The translations under genes and the position numbers were made by a program. This document shows, piece after piece, positions 19,935-30,102 of a stretch of DNA of 64,000 bases. The stretch is from Ichthyophis bannanicus (lineage: Eukaryota > Chordata > Amphibia > Gymnophiona > Ichthyophiidae). The stretch is from positions 155,285,532 to 155,349,531 of the forward strand of contig CM066041.1 in NCBI GenBank assembly GCA_033557465.1. Reading direction: 5' to 3'. Position 1 is the stretch's first letter. Each line of letters opens with the position of its first letter. The notes under the pieces were generated by a model. It was not told where the DNA came from, did not search any database, and worked only from the letters and a program-made list of their open reading frames with translations.

Positions 19935-20401
19935 TGTGATGTGGTATATAGGACGTTACCTGTCCCTCTCTAAAGGGAGTATCAGTAGTCCACCTTAAGA
20001 GTCTAAAACTCAGAACTAATGGCTGGGAGGATGTGACTCAGACAGAGGGATTAAGAAGCCAGCTGTGTGCACAAGGAATAAGAGAGGCCCATGGAGACAG
20101 AAAGGTCTTTCCAAACAGGGCTGGGAGAGGAGTTCATCTGTAAGGTAGATGGTTTAGGAACTGGGAACCATTTTCTTAAATACCGAAGCCTAAGTAACTG
20201 CCTGAACTTTGAACTGAACTAAATGCTGACTTTGATTTGTGGGTTGAGGGAAGGGCACTGAGAACCCAGCCTGTGAAGGCAACAGGCTAAGGAGTGAATG
20301 CAATGTAAGCTGAAGAACAATAAAAGTAGTTGTTTGGCCCTGTACTACTCTTAGTGTAATATTTTATGAGCCCTTGCCACCGCACACCATGCTATATCAC
20401 A
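19935..20401 (+). repeat. 3' LTR of the Gmr1-like element
   Basis: It begins TGTGATGTGGTATATAG and ends CTATATCACA, giving the short inverted TGTGAT...ATCACA termini of an LTR. It follows the polypurine tract immediately. AATAAA at 20,319-20,324 is a plausible polyadenylation signal about 77 bases from the end. No second copy was found in the window, so the 5' LTR is lost or diverged. Confidence 0.82.
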
Positions 20402-20817
20402 CAGCCGCACAGAGACCATGAGCCTCTGTCGCCTGGTGCTACAAAACAAGGATGCATTATATCCACTATGTGGGTGACGAGCCAGCTGGTGTGAGATGCC
20501 TTCCATATGATGAATGATCCGCCAGATCTTCCACTAGGAAGTGCGACAGAGAAGATGGGGTGTGGGAGCAGTAGGTGCAAGAGGAAAAACAGTGGCAAGC
20601 AAATGGGACAGCAGATGAGCAGAGAGTAGACACAGGGGAGTGTCAACTTGGACAGCAAAGGTGGGGTGGGGGGCAAGGTTCTGAATAGGTGCAGTTGGCT
20701 GGTAAGGAATGGAAGGTCACAGCGGAAATAAAGGCGATGGCAGGACAACAGGTGGCAGAGCACAGCTGACTATAGCAGGACCAGCAGAGCAGTGGCATGG
20801 TAGAAGTAGAAACAGAT
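20402..20817. other. Unassigned stretch between LTR and CR1
   Basis: No family is recognised. The plus strand is purine-rich, with GGACAGCAG- and GGTGGGG-like words. The frame at 20,392-20,763 on the minus strand is Leu/Pro/Cys-rich and looks like a chance translation. Confidence 0.45.
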
Positions 20818-21968
20818 AAGAACATAAGATGTGCTCTACTGGGTCAGACCAAGGTCCATCAAGCCCAGTATCCTGTTTCCAACAGTGGCCAATCTAGGTC
20901 ACAAGTACCTAGCAGTTTCCCCAGAAGACACAGGTTCCACAATGCTTGTATTGGGACAAGCAGTGGATTTCCCGGGTCTCCTTTAATAATGGTTTATGGA
21001 CCTTTCCTCCAGGAACTTGTCCAAATCTTTTTTAAATCCCACTACACTAACAGCTCTTACTACATTCTCCAGTAACGAATTCCAGAGTTTGATTATGCAT
21101 TGAGTGAAAAAATATTTTCTCTTATTAATCTTATATGGGTTACACTGTAGCTTCATTACATGTCGTCTAGTCTTTCTACATTTTGATGACGTAAACAATC
21201 AATCAATGTTCCCCTTCCACTCCATTCATTAATTTATAGACTTCTATCATATCTCCCCCCAGCCGTCTCTTTTCCAGGTTGAAGAGCCCTAACCTTTTTA
21301 GCCTCTCTTCATAGGAGTATCGTTCCATCCCCTTTACCATTTTTGTGGCTCTTCTCTGCACCTTTTCTAATAACGCTATATCCTTTTTAAGATACGGCGA
21401 CCAGAATTGCACACAATATTCAAGGTGCAGTTGCACCAGGGAACGATACAGAGGCATTATAATATCCTTTGTTTTATTCTCCATTCCTTTCCTTATGATT
21501 CCTAGCATTCTATTTGCTTTCTTGGCCGCCACTGCACACTGGACAGAGTTTCAATGTGTTAGCCACAATGATGCCTAAATCCTTTTGCTGAGTAGTGGTT
21601 CCTAATGTGGAATCTTGCATCTTGTATCCATAATTTGGGTTGTTCTTTCCTAGGTGCATAACTTTGCACTTGTCCACATTAAATTTCATCTCCCATTTGA
21701 ACGTCCAGTCTTCCAATTTATTAAGGTCCTCTTGCAATTTTTCACAGTCCTCTTAGATTTTAACAACTTTGAATAATTTGGGTCATCTGCAAATTTGTTT
21801 ACCTCACTCATTATTCTCATTTCCAGGTCATTTATGAATATGTTAAAAAGCAGCGGACCCAGCACAGATCCCTAGGGTACTCCACTATTCACCTTTCTTC
21901 ATTGGGGAAATTGGCCATTTAGCCCTACCCTCTGCTTTCTATCTTTTAACCAGTTCCTAATCCACAAT
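20818..21968 (-). mobile_element. CR1-type LINE, 5'-truncated
   Basis: The left end AAGAACATAAGATGTGC is the 3' terminus. Minus-strand frames code EERSINHY with the SVVGFKKDLDKF block (about 21,000), PLYRSLVQLHLEYCVQFWSP and MENKTKDIIM (21.4-21.5 kb), and FNVDKCKVMHLGKNNPNYGY (about 21,660). The FADD segment near 21,790 is damaged by a deletion. The copy ends in the IRNWLKDRKQRVGLNGQF segment at about 21,968. Confidence 0.9.
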
Positions 21969-23880
21969 ACTAATAGTAATAGATGTACAGTGCGCCAGTG
22001 TGTACAAGAGACAGATGGCAGCAAAGCACACATTGAAAGGCGAGGCAGCAGATACGAGTGCTCCATGCTGTGAGGGAATGACCGTTCCAGTACCCTGTGC
22101 AGCGATGTGCCTGCGCGAGAGGCCCACAGTACCCATGCATCCATTCCCATGATGGCCAGAGAGCACAGATATGCCCAGGATCTGCACAGGGACCATGCAG
22201 ATAGTGTGAGGCTCCAAAGGATCATCCTGACAGCTGTGCGAATGATACATTTTGCAGTAGCACAGACAGACAATCCCGTCACGACCTGAGCATAAAGAGG
22301 GCTGCACCCTGTATAGTGACCCAGCCCCACAACCCGCTGCTCTCCCTCTCACCCTGGTGCACCCACAGATCCTTGGACACACAGGTAATCTGCTGCCATT
22401 ACAGATAGGACTGACCTCAAGTGAGACAATGGGGATAGCGACAGCATTACAAGGCTGTATGTGCCAACAGAACCCTTATGTATGAAACCCTTGCCAGAGC
22501 TGCATGGTTATGGCTTAGGGGAAAACGACAGTCTGGTGCCATCCTGGGTCTCCCTCCACAAACGGCTGCCTGACATGGTCCTTTTGTTCTTGACTAAATA
22601 ACAGTGCCCTCACCACGTGAAATTCTACAATGTCAACATCCCTATACAACAACAGTGCTGTGTTCACCTCAATGCCATGATCTCAATGTTTCATCAGCAC
22701 ATCCAATCTCTGGGGATCCCAAAGCCATACACATGCCCTATCATTGATAATCGCATCATGTCCATGTGGGTCAGCTGTATAGTGTGTCCCTGGCATGCAT
22801 GGTGAAGGGGCACTTTTGCTATCTATAGCAGCCAGAATCACACCAGGAGCAATGTGGAGGCACACTCTGTAAGACCATTGCCAAAATGTTCTGTCAGCCC
22901 AAAGAGATGTGTGCCACAGATGCCTGGAATTGAAAATTAAATGGCATGCAGACTGCATATCCTCCAAAGGTCCATCTGTCACAAAGGTGTCCAGATCAAT
23001 ACTACAGCTCCACTGTCACCTTGCAAACCAAGCCGTTTCCGCAGACATCCATGTAGCCAATTCCAGAAGCAGGTATTGAGCCTTCCATATCCTAGGATCA
23101 TCCACGCATATGGTCAATTTTGGACATGGAGACATATTTCTCTGGTACATGCAGATGCAAGACTCCAGGACGTATATAACAGTGCTGACATACATGCATA
23201 TGGGCGATTTTGCAATGTGAGAGTGAGGCCGACGCCATTGGTTGTTCAGAATGGCACCATAGGGCAAGTAATAAAGCTGGAAGAACTTCTGTCTTGGCAA
23301 AGCAGAGCTGCTGCTTCAAGAGATCCTCGACAAGCACCATATTCTTTTTAGGAATGTAGGCACAAACTATAGTGCGCACCAAAAGCAGCAGCTCTGACAT
23401 GCCATCGGCACCAAATTGAATGCTATTTACCACTGCAACCAAAATGTGGAAGATTGTAAATGCAAATAGAGGGTGATGAAGTGCAGGGCGAAGGCTAAAG
23501 CAGCCGTATAGTGCACGGTTCTGATGGGAGGCTTCCGGTGTTTACCGAGCTGAAGGAAAGAGGTTTGGGCATGATGAAAGTGGAGAGATTTACAGGTCAT
23601 GATTCTCACAAAAGACAGGTGGGTAGTGCTCTCCCTGAACGTAATATGTATGATGAGACACCTTGAGACCTGTGGCATATGCACTCATGGCCACGGTTGT
23701 GTGGCACAAATCCATGATTGGCCATGGCACTGGTCTGTGTTGTACATGCATAACGGGCCACCTCTGGCGGTCATGGATACCCAATTCCCAGATCTGTGGT
23801 ATAACCTGTACGGCTCATGACCATTGCATCCACTTGTGTGTGGGCAGCCACCAAGGCTGTACGCAAAACACACAGTTGCT
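21969..23880. other. Unassigned block with no recognised gene
   Basis: Several overlapping frames of 60-143 codons exist on both strands, for example minus 21,899-22,330 and minus 23,098-23,442. None shows a known domain, and they are rich in Cys, His, Met and Trp. Base composition is even and CATGCA-like words are common. It could be the body of an unclassified DNA transposon. It ends before the degenerate repeat at 23,900. Confidence 0.45.
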
Positions 23881-23899
23881 CAATGGCAGGCCTGGCCCT

Positions 23900-24250
23900 G
23901 GTTCTTTTGTCTAGCACCTGCTGCTCCCAATATCCAAAACCGACTTTTCCACCTTATTATCTGCAGTTTCCAAAGTCTGAAGCCAGCTCCCCCACTCCCA
24001 TTATCTGCAACTCCCAGTGTCTGAGGTTGGCTTCCCTGCAGTCAGCAATCACAGTTTGCATGTTCAAAGCCAGCTCCTTGACATCTGGCATCTGCAGCTC
24101 ACAGTGTCCGAGGTCAGTAGCCTGACCCTCAGCTCGCTTACTGTGCCTAAGGCCATCTCTCCCCTACTCCTGGTACCTACAGTCACAATGTCTAAGGCTG
24201 GTTCTTCCACACCAGGTACCTAAAATTGCCAGGTTCCAAGGACTGCTCCT
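23900..24250 (+). repeat. Degenerate tandem repeat, unit about 50-60 bp
   Basis: Words such as ATCTGCAG, CAGTGTCTGAGG and AAAGCCAGCTCC recur at about 23,962, 24,005, 24,060, 24,095 and 24,190 in the same order. This indicates five to six diverged units of a minisatellite. The open frames here are translations of the repeat. Confidence 0.6.
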
Positions 24251-24535
24251 CCACCTGTACCTATTAAATCCAGAATTCTGAGTCTGATTTTGGCAGCCTT
24301 TGTTTCATATCAGTTTGAAATAAGCATGATTGTGGTGATAATGGAATTGATAGGCAAACAGACAATGGGTGCATTGTAGGGAGCCCTTTAGGTAGACCCC
24401 TGCTGCAGGACAGTTTCTGGGGGCAGTTGTAAGATTTGAAATTCACTTGTAAGCTACCTCCCGATTGCATTTGGAATTTTATAATCGTTGCGCCCTTTGC
24501 CATCTGGGTTTAGGAGTTTTTGGCAGCATTATTTT
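24251..24535. other. Unassigned stretch
   Basis: No recognised coding motif. It may be upstream sequence of the L2-type RT fragment that follows, but I could not show this. Confidence 0.4.
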
Positions 24536-24960
24536 GAGATATCAAGAAAATTTTACGTAAGGGAGATCAAGCTCTAGTGATATAGATTTGTCAGTTGTAT
24601 AATTTGACTGACCATGATTGACTTCTTTTGAGGCTTAGTAAACTGCGAATTTCAGGGGCAGTTTTAAATTGGTTTTCTGTGTTTTTTGGGTTTTTTTACA
24701 GAAGTGAACCTGTAGAGTGAAATGGGGAAATGTTCTTAGTGACCCTTGGCAGCTGATTTATGGAGTTCCGCAGGGTTCTCTGCTATCTCATTATTATGTT
24801 TTATTCATACGGCAATGACATTTTAATGTTAATATTCTTTCAAAATTCTTGGGCATATACTTTTAATTTGGTATGTATGTGCTTTCATAGAGTAAATACA
24901 TGGACATCTCTTCAGAGAAGAAAACTTACCTTGGATTGACATGGGGAAATGCTAAGTGAA
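24536..24960 (+). pseudogene. L2-type LINE reverse transcriptase fragment
   Basis: Translated across frames, the DNA gives an LSG.VLNWFSVF-like segment, then SDPWQLIYGVPQGSLLS (about 24,740-24,790), with the VPQGS motif of the LINE palm domain. This is followed by a degraded segment where the YADD box is expected. Stops and frameshifts are present throughout. The WQLIYGVPQGS context is closer to L2/Jockey-type RT than to the CR1 copies here. Confidence 0.55.
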
Positions 24961-25033
24961 CTCCCTTCCTGTAAACCTGTGCCATCATGTGCCAGTATTA
25001 ATTTGGTTACATCTTTGAAGATTTTAGGGGTTT

Positions 25034-25414
25034 GGGGTATGTTTACTAAAAAGCGCACCAGTGGTGCACGATTGGATCATTAAACCAGGGCAGAGGTCCA
25101 TGACAAACTCAGGGGACATGTGCATCCAGCCCCCTGCCACTGGACTGTTGGTAACACGTGAAACCCAGCTAGTGGGTGCACAAACCACCATCCACTGAGG
25201 TGGCATTAAGCGTACCCATGCTAACACAATTGCAGTAAGCACCTGCCCATAATGCTTATCCTAACCGCAGTGCACTATCAGCATTCACATTCAACTCTAA
25301 AGTGCCCTGTCTCTGCCCAATCGTGCACTCTGTTAGTGCAGGTCCCTACGCTAATCTTTAGCACAGTGCACTTAGCCTACACACTGGTGGTGAGCGCGGT
25401 TTAATATACATGCT
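25034..25414. mobile_element. Harbinger-type MITE candidate
   Basis: The left end GGGGTATGTTTACTAAAAAG and the right end GGTTTAATATACATGCTC are imperfect inverted copies of each other. They resemble the right terminus (TTTAGTAAACAGGCCCC) of the Harbinger element at 63.1 kb. There is no coding capacity. The interior has recurring GTGCAC and TTAGTGC words. The target duplication is not clear. Confidence 0.5.
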
Positions 25415-25895
25415 CGTTAGATTGATTCTGCTTTAACAATGTAGTTATACTGTATATTGGAGAAGTTGTGAGGAAGATCCTTTTCATTTTTTTATAAATC
25501 TTTGTCATTTTTCAAAAAATACAAAAAAATGAAAAAAGATGAAGAGTCCAAAAGAAAAAGGAAATATAAACCCCAAAACTGCCATAATACATAGGCAATA
25601 TAATAAGAAAAATCTTACTTTGATACATTAACAAATGAGTCTAAGAATTTCCATTTCACCTTATGAGGAAGGCACATTTTAAACGTTGGTTGCTTAGATA
25701 AATTAAACTTTATATTTCATCAGATAACTTGAGCCTTACAGTTTCAAATTAAATATCAGGACGTTTTACATTAAATATTTGAAATACAATTTTTATATGC
25801 AAAATAAAAGTAAATATCAGGACAGCTTACAATAAAAACAAAATAAAAATTACATGCAAAATACTCAAAACCACCTAAATAAAAAAACCAAAAGC
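25415..25895. other. AT-rich unassigned stretch
   Basis: A- and T-rich DNA with poly-A runs on the plus strand and repeated AAATATCAGGAC at about 25,750 and 25,814. It may be 3' UTR-like sequence of the inverted L1 segment or unrelated. No frame of note. Confidence 0.4.
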
Positions 25896-25897
25896 TT

Positions 25898-26440
25898 TTA
25901 ATTGACAATATACAGTAGAATAGGAGGTCTGCACTTGTTCATTACTGCCCCTAGACCAGGGCCACAAATATAAAGCAAATAGATATATAGATCTTCAAGA
26001 AGTAAAAGTATAAATTTTGTAAGAGACTTTTCCAACCTTAGATCTAAGGGTAGAGTCCTTAACAGTATCTTGAACCTGATTATCCAGAACATCCACTCTA
26101 GTTTTAGTTTCAGAGAAGAAAGTCTGTATGGTGTTAACTCGAGAGTTTAACTCATCAATCGCTGTAGCATGGGGCGACACTCGAGTGGCCAAAGCTGTGA
26201 AAATAAAACATTTTCCAAAGAGACTATCATTGTCCAAATAGTCTCGAATGTGAACATTTCATGGCGAACCAGTGTAAAACCTAACTTGTCAACTCCAACA
26301 GATGGTCCCTCTTCCATAGCTCAGAGCACCTGGCTTCCACTTGCCAAAGCAGGCGCATCTGCTATCAGTTGCTCACCCAGCGGGCTTTGAAAGCTTGCAG
26401 GCTGAGACGATGCCGGTGAACTCAGCTCGGTGTCCCGCTC
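25898..26440 (-). pseudogene. L1-type ORF1 N-terminal half, inverted
   Basis: Read on the minus strand, 26,440 to about 25,990 gives a Ser/Pro-rich N-terminal part, then FTFETIWTMIVSLENVLFS. That aligns with VTLECLWDAISSLQKSLIP of the L1 at 13.2 kb. The helical coiled-coil segment follows: DELNSRVNTIQTFFSETKTR and DVLDNQVQDTVKD. It stops just where the plus-strand copy beginning at about 26,485 takes up ORF1. The pair therefore looks like one L1 insertion with an inverted 5' part. Stops and frameshifts are present. Confidence 0.65.
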
Positions 26441-27297
26441 TCTGTTGTCCAACCCTCGCAGCTGCAATCCACTCCCTATTATTTTAGCGAAGATTGATCA
26501 ACTAGAAAATGCTTCTAGAATGGCTAACTTAAGAATTATTAATTTTCTGCTCGTGAAATTTCCAAGAAATATTTATTTGACATTTTGGCAATTCCAGAGG
26601 AATCACATCCCCTTTGGTAAAATTGTATTATTTACCATTCGGTAAAAAGAAATCTTCATCTGAGGATCCTAGGACAATGGATGCTTTAATGTGTCAGCTG
26701 TTGGAAACTTCTGGATTGAAAGTGGTAATGTCATCCACAGTGCTTGCGATTTTTGCATTAGTTTCAAATAAAGAATGTTTGCTGAAACTTTTCTTTAAAA
26801 AGAGGAATGTTCTATTTCATGGTTTATTGGTTAAGATATACTCCGATTTGGCTAGGGAAACACAGAAATGACAGCATGATTTTTTACTCCTCTGTTCGGG
26901 GGTTCAACATCTGGGGAGGGGGGGATCTTTTTTCTCAAGCATCCCTATAAATGTCTGATTAAATACTAGTATTTCCCATATATTTTATGAGCCCTCTCAG
27001 TTGTAAGCCTTTCTGAATGCTTGGCGTCTGGAGGCTGCAATTTACTCACCAATGGTGTGCGGGTAATTGTGTATTTAGCCTGTTGATGTCTCAGCAGTAA
27101 TTTTCTTGCATTTTTGGTTTAGAATTCTTGTCTTCAGAGTCTAGTCCTCCTTGATTGAGGGCTAGAGAGCATTACTTTTGTTATATTGTTAATTTTGTAA
27201 GAGGAATATTTTGTATTTTTCTACTGTTTTCTTGATATTGCTCGTTTTCTGTACAAGAATGAAATTTGACTGTATATTGAAATTCATTAAAAAAAGA
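26441..27297 (+). pseudogene. L1-type ORF1 C-terminal half and 3' end (HAL1-like)
   Basis: PIILAKIDQLENASRMANLRIINF (26,477-26,545) matches the RRNNLRLLNFP block of the 13 kb copy. ALVSNKECLLKLFFKKRNVL and KIYSDLARETQK (about 26,835-26,868) match FESDRNAVLRLYFLK and IFPDLARDTQK. After the ORF1 end, about 300 bases of T-rich 3' UTR finish in TTCATTAAAAAAAG at 27,285-27,297. No ORF2 lies between, as in the first copy. A CR1 fragment begins immediately afterwards. Confidence 0.72.
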
Positions 27298-27967
27298 GTA
27301 GCAAATCACCTGGATTGGATGGTATACATCCCAGGGTGTTAGAAGAATAATTCAGAAATGAAATTGTAGACCTGGTATTGATAATTTACAAACTGTAATT
27401 AAAATCATTTGTAGTACCTGAAGATTGGAGAGTGGCCAACATAATGCCAATTTTTAAAAAGGATTCTAGGGGTGATCTGGGAAACTGTAGACTGGTGAGC
27501 CTGATGTCAATGCCAGGCAAAATGAGAGAAATCATTATAAAGCATAAAATTACTGAACATATAAATTTTAATGTGACAAAGTCAACATGGATTTAGCCAA
27601 GAAAAGTCTTGTCTTACTAATCTGTTATATTTTTGAAGACATGAATAAACAGGTAGATAAAGATGATAAAGATAGATAAACAGGTAGATATAGCATATCT
27701 GGATTTTCAGAAAGCCTTTGACAAGATCTCTAATGAGAGGCTTGAGGAAATTAAAAAGTCATGGGATAGGAGGCAGTGTACTATTGTGGATTGGGAACTA
27801 GTTAAAAGATAGAAAACAGAGAGCAGGGCTAAATGGTAAATTTTCTCAATGAGAAAGGTGAATAGTGGAGTATCCCAGGGATCTGTGCTGGGCCCGCTGC
27901 TCTTTAGCATATTCATAAATGATCTGGACATGGAAACAACCAGTGAGGTAATCAAGTTTGCAAATGA
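27298..27967 (+). pseudogene. CR1-type LINE RT fragment
   Basis: This copy covers an earlier part of ORF2: SPGLDGIHPRVLRE-like sequence near 27,305-27,345, EDWRVANIMPIFKKDSRGDL (about 27,420-27,480), the YLDFQKAFD-like palm segment (about 27,690-27,725) and SGVSQGSVLGPLLFSIFIND (27,860-27,920). It stops at TTTGCAAATGA (27,967), in the middle of the FADD region, where the 3' end of Ngaro-2 begins. The other part of the CR1 was not found beyond Ngaro-2. Confidence 0.85.
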
Positions 27968-28469
27968 GTCACCCTCCACAGCTGACTGCTCCTGCCATAA
28001 GAGCTGCCGTATACTCCTTTCCCTTGCTTATCTGCAAAAGAGTGTCTGAAAGTTAATCGGACACGGCGGACCCGTCGCTCCACCAACCCCCCCTCCACCT
28101 TTCTCGACCACCCTCGTAAATCATACAACAACACAGTAAACTTTCATTTGGACTCAAACTGGTTGCAGCTTTATTAAATTCCAACCATAATCAAACAATC
28201 CAACAAATTACATCCCCAACTTTACCCCCACCCCCTTTTTGCAGAGCAAGCAATCACCAGCCATGTTATTAGCAAGGTGACGCTGCTTCTGCCTCCGCCG
28301 GGTACAAGCCCCGACAAACGTCCTCCCCCTCCCTCATCCGGCTTCGCCATGTTATTAGCAAAAGCCCGAGGGATTATCCGGGTCGGGGGTACCCTACCCC
28401 CGCCCTCCAGTTTGCATCCGGCTCCGGACCCCGGAAACCTCCGGGATCCCGCCACCGGCTCAGGTTACC
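27968..28469 (-). promoter_or_regulatory. Ngaro-2 3' region with direct repeats and polyadenylation signal
   Basis: The 16 bp motif TTGCTAATAACATGGC occurs twice on the minus strand, at 28,361-28,346 and 28,275-28,260, with starts 86 bp apart as in Ngaro-1. AATAAAGCTGCAACCAG at about 28,178-28,162 (minus) is the polyadenylation signal context shared with Ngaro-1. GGCGGGATCC.GGAGGTTTCCGGGGTCC near 28,455-28,425 is also shared. I infer that these motifs belong to the split direct repeats that YR retrotransposons use to form a recombination junction. Confidence 0.7.
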
Positions 28470-29060
28470 TTAGACCTGAGCCGCCCCCCCAAAAGGTAAG
28501 CTGCAACCAGCACTCGTCCTACATAAGATATTCTCCAAGGCCTCCTGCCAATCATTAAGGAGTAAATCGTTCCCAACCGGGGACAGATGTACGCCATCCG
28601 ACCTGAACAGACCCAAACATGCAACGTCCACCCAAGGATGCAAAACCTGATAGCCCCCATGCTCCATAACCCAGCGCCCGATTTGCCGATTGATTTTGGT
28701 CAGACCCCTGGACCACCGTCGGTGAACTTGGCAAGCAGGCCTTGGAATGATATCAGACCATACCACTATTACATCATCAAACATTGACAGCACTGTTGCA
28801 AGGTCCTTGCAGGCCGCGCGAATTAACTGTCGGCAAGTCCAAGATGTCAAGTCATTTCCCCCGAGGTGAATCAGCAATATGTCCGTCTGCCCTCTCACTC
28901 GCAGATGGTGCCGCAGCAAAGGCAGGAGCTGCATCCAGCGCAGCCCGCGCTCGCCCAGCCTTGAGACAGCCACTGCCGAAGCATTGAACCCCAGATTCAG
29001 GCCAACGGGCCGTGTTGCTGCTCGCCGACCGGCCCAATGAACGAAAGAATGGCCAATCAC
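28470..29060 (-). CDS. Ngaro-2 SGNH (GDSL-type) hydrolase-like ORF
   Basis: The frame has 196 codons without a stop. Block I is MIGHSFVHWAG with Ser5 as presumed nucleophile, block III is HLGGNDL (Gly67-Asp70 region), and block V is SDGVHLSP with Asp155 and His158. This is the full Ser-Gly-Asn-His set, so an esterase or related hydrolase fold is likely. The codon aligned with the ATG of Ngaro-1 is GTG here. Translation would therefore need another start, consistent with entry by splicing at the tract 30 bases upstream. The substrate is unknown. The length is typical of a minimal SGNH domain. No signal peptide is visible. Confidence 0.8.
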   Translation of the reverse strand: MIGHSFVHWAGRRAATRPVGLNLGFNASAVAVSRLGERGLRWMQLLPLLRHHLRVRGQTDILLIHLGGNDLTSWTCRQLIRAACKDLATVLSMFDDVIVVWSDIIPRPACQVHRRWSRGLTKINRQIGRWVMEHGGYQVLHPWVDVACLGLFRSDGVHLSPVGNDLLLNDWQEALENILCRTSAGCSLPFGGAAQV

Positions 29061-29089
29061 CCAACAGCGACACCCTCCGGGGACTAACT

Positions 29090-29111
29090 CTGAAACAGAA
29101 AGAAAGGAATG
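29090..29111 (-). promoter_or_regulatory. 3' splice-site-like tract before the Ngaro-2 SGNH frame
   Basis: On the minus strand the sequence CATTCCTTTCTTTCTGTTTCAG ends at 29,090, between the recombinase stop (29,131) and the SGNH blocks. It is a strong pyrimidine tract with AG. Ngaro-1 has TTTCTTTTTCAG at the same place, so the feature is conserved between diverged copies. The donor is not established; GGTATGTGCG overlapping the catalytic Tyr codon at about 29,145 is one candidate. Confidence 0.5.
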
Positions 29112-29130
29112 TTAATAACCCCCACCACCC

Positions 29131-30102
29131 CTATAAGCGCACATACCCTTGGAATGCCTGCGACTTCCATCTACCAATCCGCCTAATCTCCCGCTCCGAC
29201 AAGCCTTCAGACGCAGCACTAGTAGCCGCACCGATCCTGAAGGAGTGCGGGACGAACTGCCTGGAATCCAAACCCAGCCGACCAAGAGACAATCGGAGCA
29301 CCGCCGTAAACTGGAAACGCGTAAGCACCCGCGAATCCACGTGCACGAAAAGACTGCCCGCACCAGCCGGCTGGACCGACAAATACGCTTTCAGCAAAGC
29401 AACCGGGCACGTAAGAGCCCCCGCGACCTCCCTTAATAATACATCTACCCCTCTCCCAGTCTGATCCGTTTTGGACCGCGCCAAATGAATAAGCACCTCG
29501 CCCTCAACCATACGGACATGCTGGACCTGCAGGCCTAGGCCCCTTGAAGGGCGACCCGACTCCGTGACCAGCTCCCCAACGCGGAACGCCTCAAAAAAGG
29601 CTACAGAAAAAACAGCCCGAAAAAGCAGGCCTTCATACTCCGAAGAAACCACTAACGGAAGAGTTTGACACAACCGGCCAAGCAGTTCATGCGTAATGGG
29701 CCGCCGCCCGTCACAAGGCGCCGGGACGGACCGCTCCCAATCCTGCAACAACCGCCGCGTAAGGAAACCCCCTCCCCTCGACGCCCCCCATCCGACCGCC
29801 TTCATGAAAAAGGTGAACCCCGCCAAATTCCGACGCACTGTGGAACGCGCAACTCCCGCCCGTTTAGCTGCCACAACATACTGACCAAGGAGCCAATCCG
29901 CTGCTGGACCATGACTCCATCCATGCTGGGACAGGAACGCCACCACACTGCTGCAGCCCCTCTGGTACACATCCCACGTCGCATCCGACACCGACTTCTG
30001 GAGGAGCGCCGTCATTTCCCCAGGCCAATCTGCCATAAGTGTTCGGGGACCACCGCCCCTTCCTCCTCCGCCTCCGGTGCAAGGGACCGAAACAGCTCCC
30101 AC
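29131..30102 (-). CDS. Ngaro-2 tyrosine recombinase
   Basis: The frame has 323 codons with the catalytic set of the tyrosine recombinase family: Arg174 (FEAFRVGEL), Lys211 (ARSKTDQ), His286 and Arg289 (VPHSFRIGAATSAA), Trp312 (IGRWKS) and Tyr320 (QGYVRL). It would integrate the circular cDNA without a target duplication, as seen at the Ngaro-1 ends. An N-terminal SAM-like helical region (about residues 24-125) and a C-terminal catalytic domain fit the family. It overlaps the end of the RT frame by 91 bases in another frame, so the real start may lie downstream of 30,102; MADWPGEM at residue 23 is a good candidate. Confidence in function is high; activity is untested. Confidence 0.9.
   Translation of the reverse strand: MGAVSVPCTGGGGGRGGGPRTLMADWPGEMTALLQKSVSDATWDVYQRGCSSVVAFLSQHGWSHGPAADWLLGQYVVAAKRAGVARSTVRRNLAGFTFFMKAVGWGASRGGGFLTRRLLQDWERSVPAPCDGRRPITHELLGRLCQTLPLVVSSEYEGLLFRAVFSVAFFEAFRVGELVTESGRPSRGLGLQVQHVRMVEGEVLIHLARSKTDQTGRGVDVLLREVAGALTCPVALLKAYLSVQPAGAGSLFVHVDSRVLTRFQFTAVLRLSLGRLGLDSRQFVPHSFRIGAATSAASEGLSEREIRRIGRWKSQAFQGYVRL

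Larger units (their letters stand above)
15860..20401 (+). mobile_element. Ty3/gypsy retrotransposon remnant, Gmr1-like order (integrase before RT)
   Basis: The order on the plus strand is integrase zinc finger and core (16.2-16.9 kb), integrase C-terminal part and linker (16.9-17.3 kb), RT (17.3-18.05 kb), an inserted reverse CR1 (18,049-19,462), RNase H (19.46-19.85 kb), and a 3' LTR (19,935-20,401). Most Ty3/gypsy elements place integrase last. The integrase-first arrangement is known in the Gmr1-like group of vertebrates. The Gag and protease regions and the 5' LTR are not visible; the part at 15,860-16,080 is degraded polyprotein. Stops and frameshifts are numerous, so it is inactive. 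Confidence 0.82.

Noticed and set aside
21969..23880. Possible Harbinger or host gene on the minus strand
   Set aside because: I searched for GVID-type, GDxGY-type and Myb-like motifs and saw none; left unassigned.
28470..29060. SGNH hydrolase as a host esterase gene
   Set aside because: A homologous frame follows the recombinase in both Ngaro copies, so it belongs to the element.
29140..29150. GGTATGTGCG at the recombinase end as the 5' splice site for the hydrolase exon
   Set aside because: Ngaro-1 has GGTTACGTGCG at the same place, so the donor is not conserved; kept only as a possibility.
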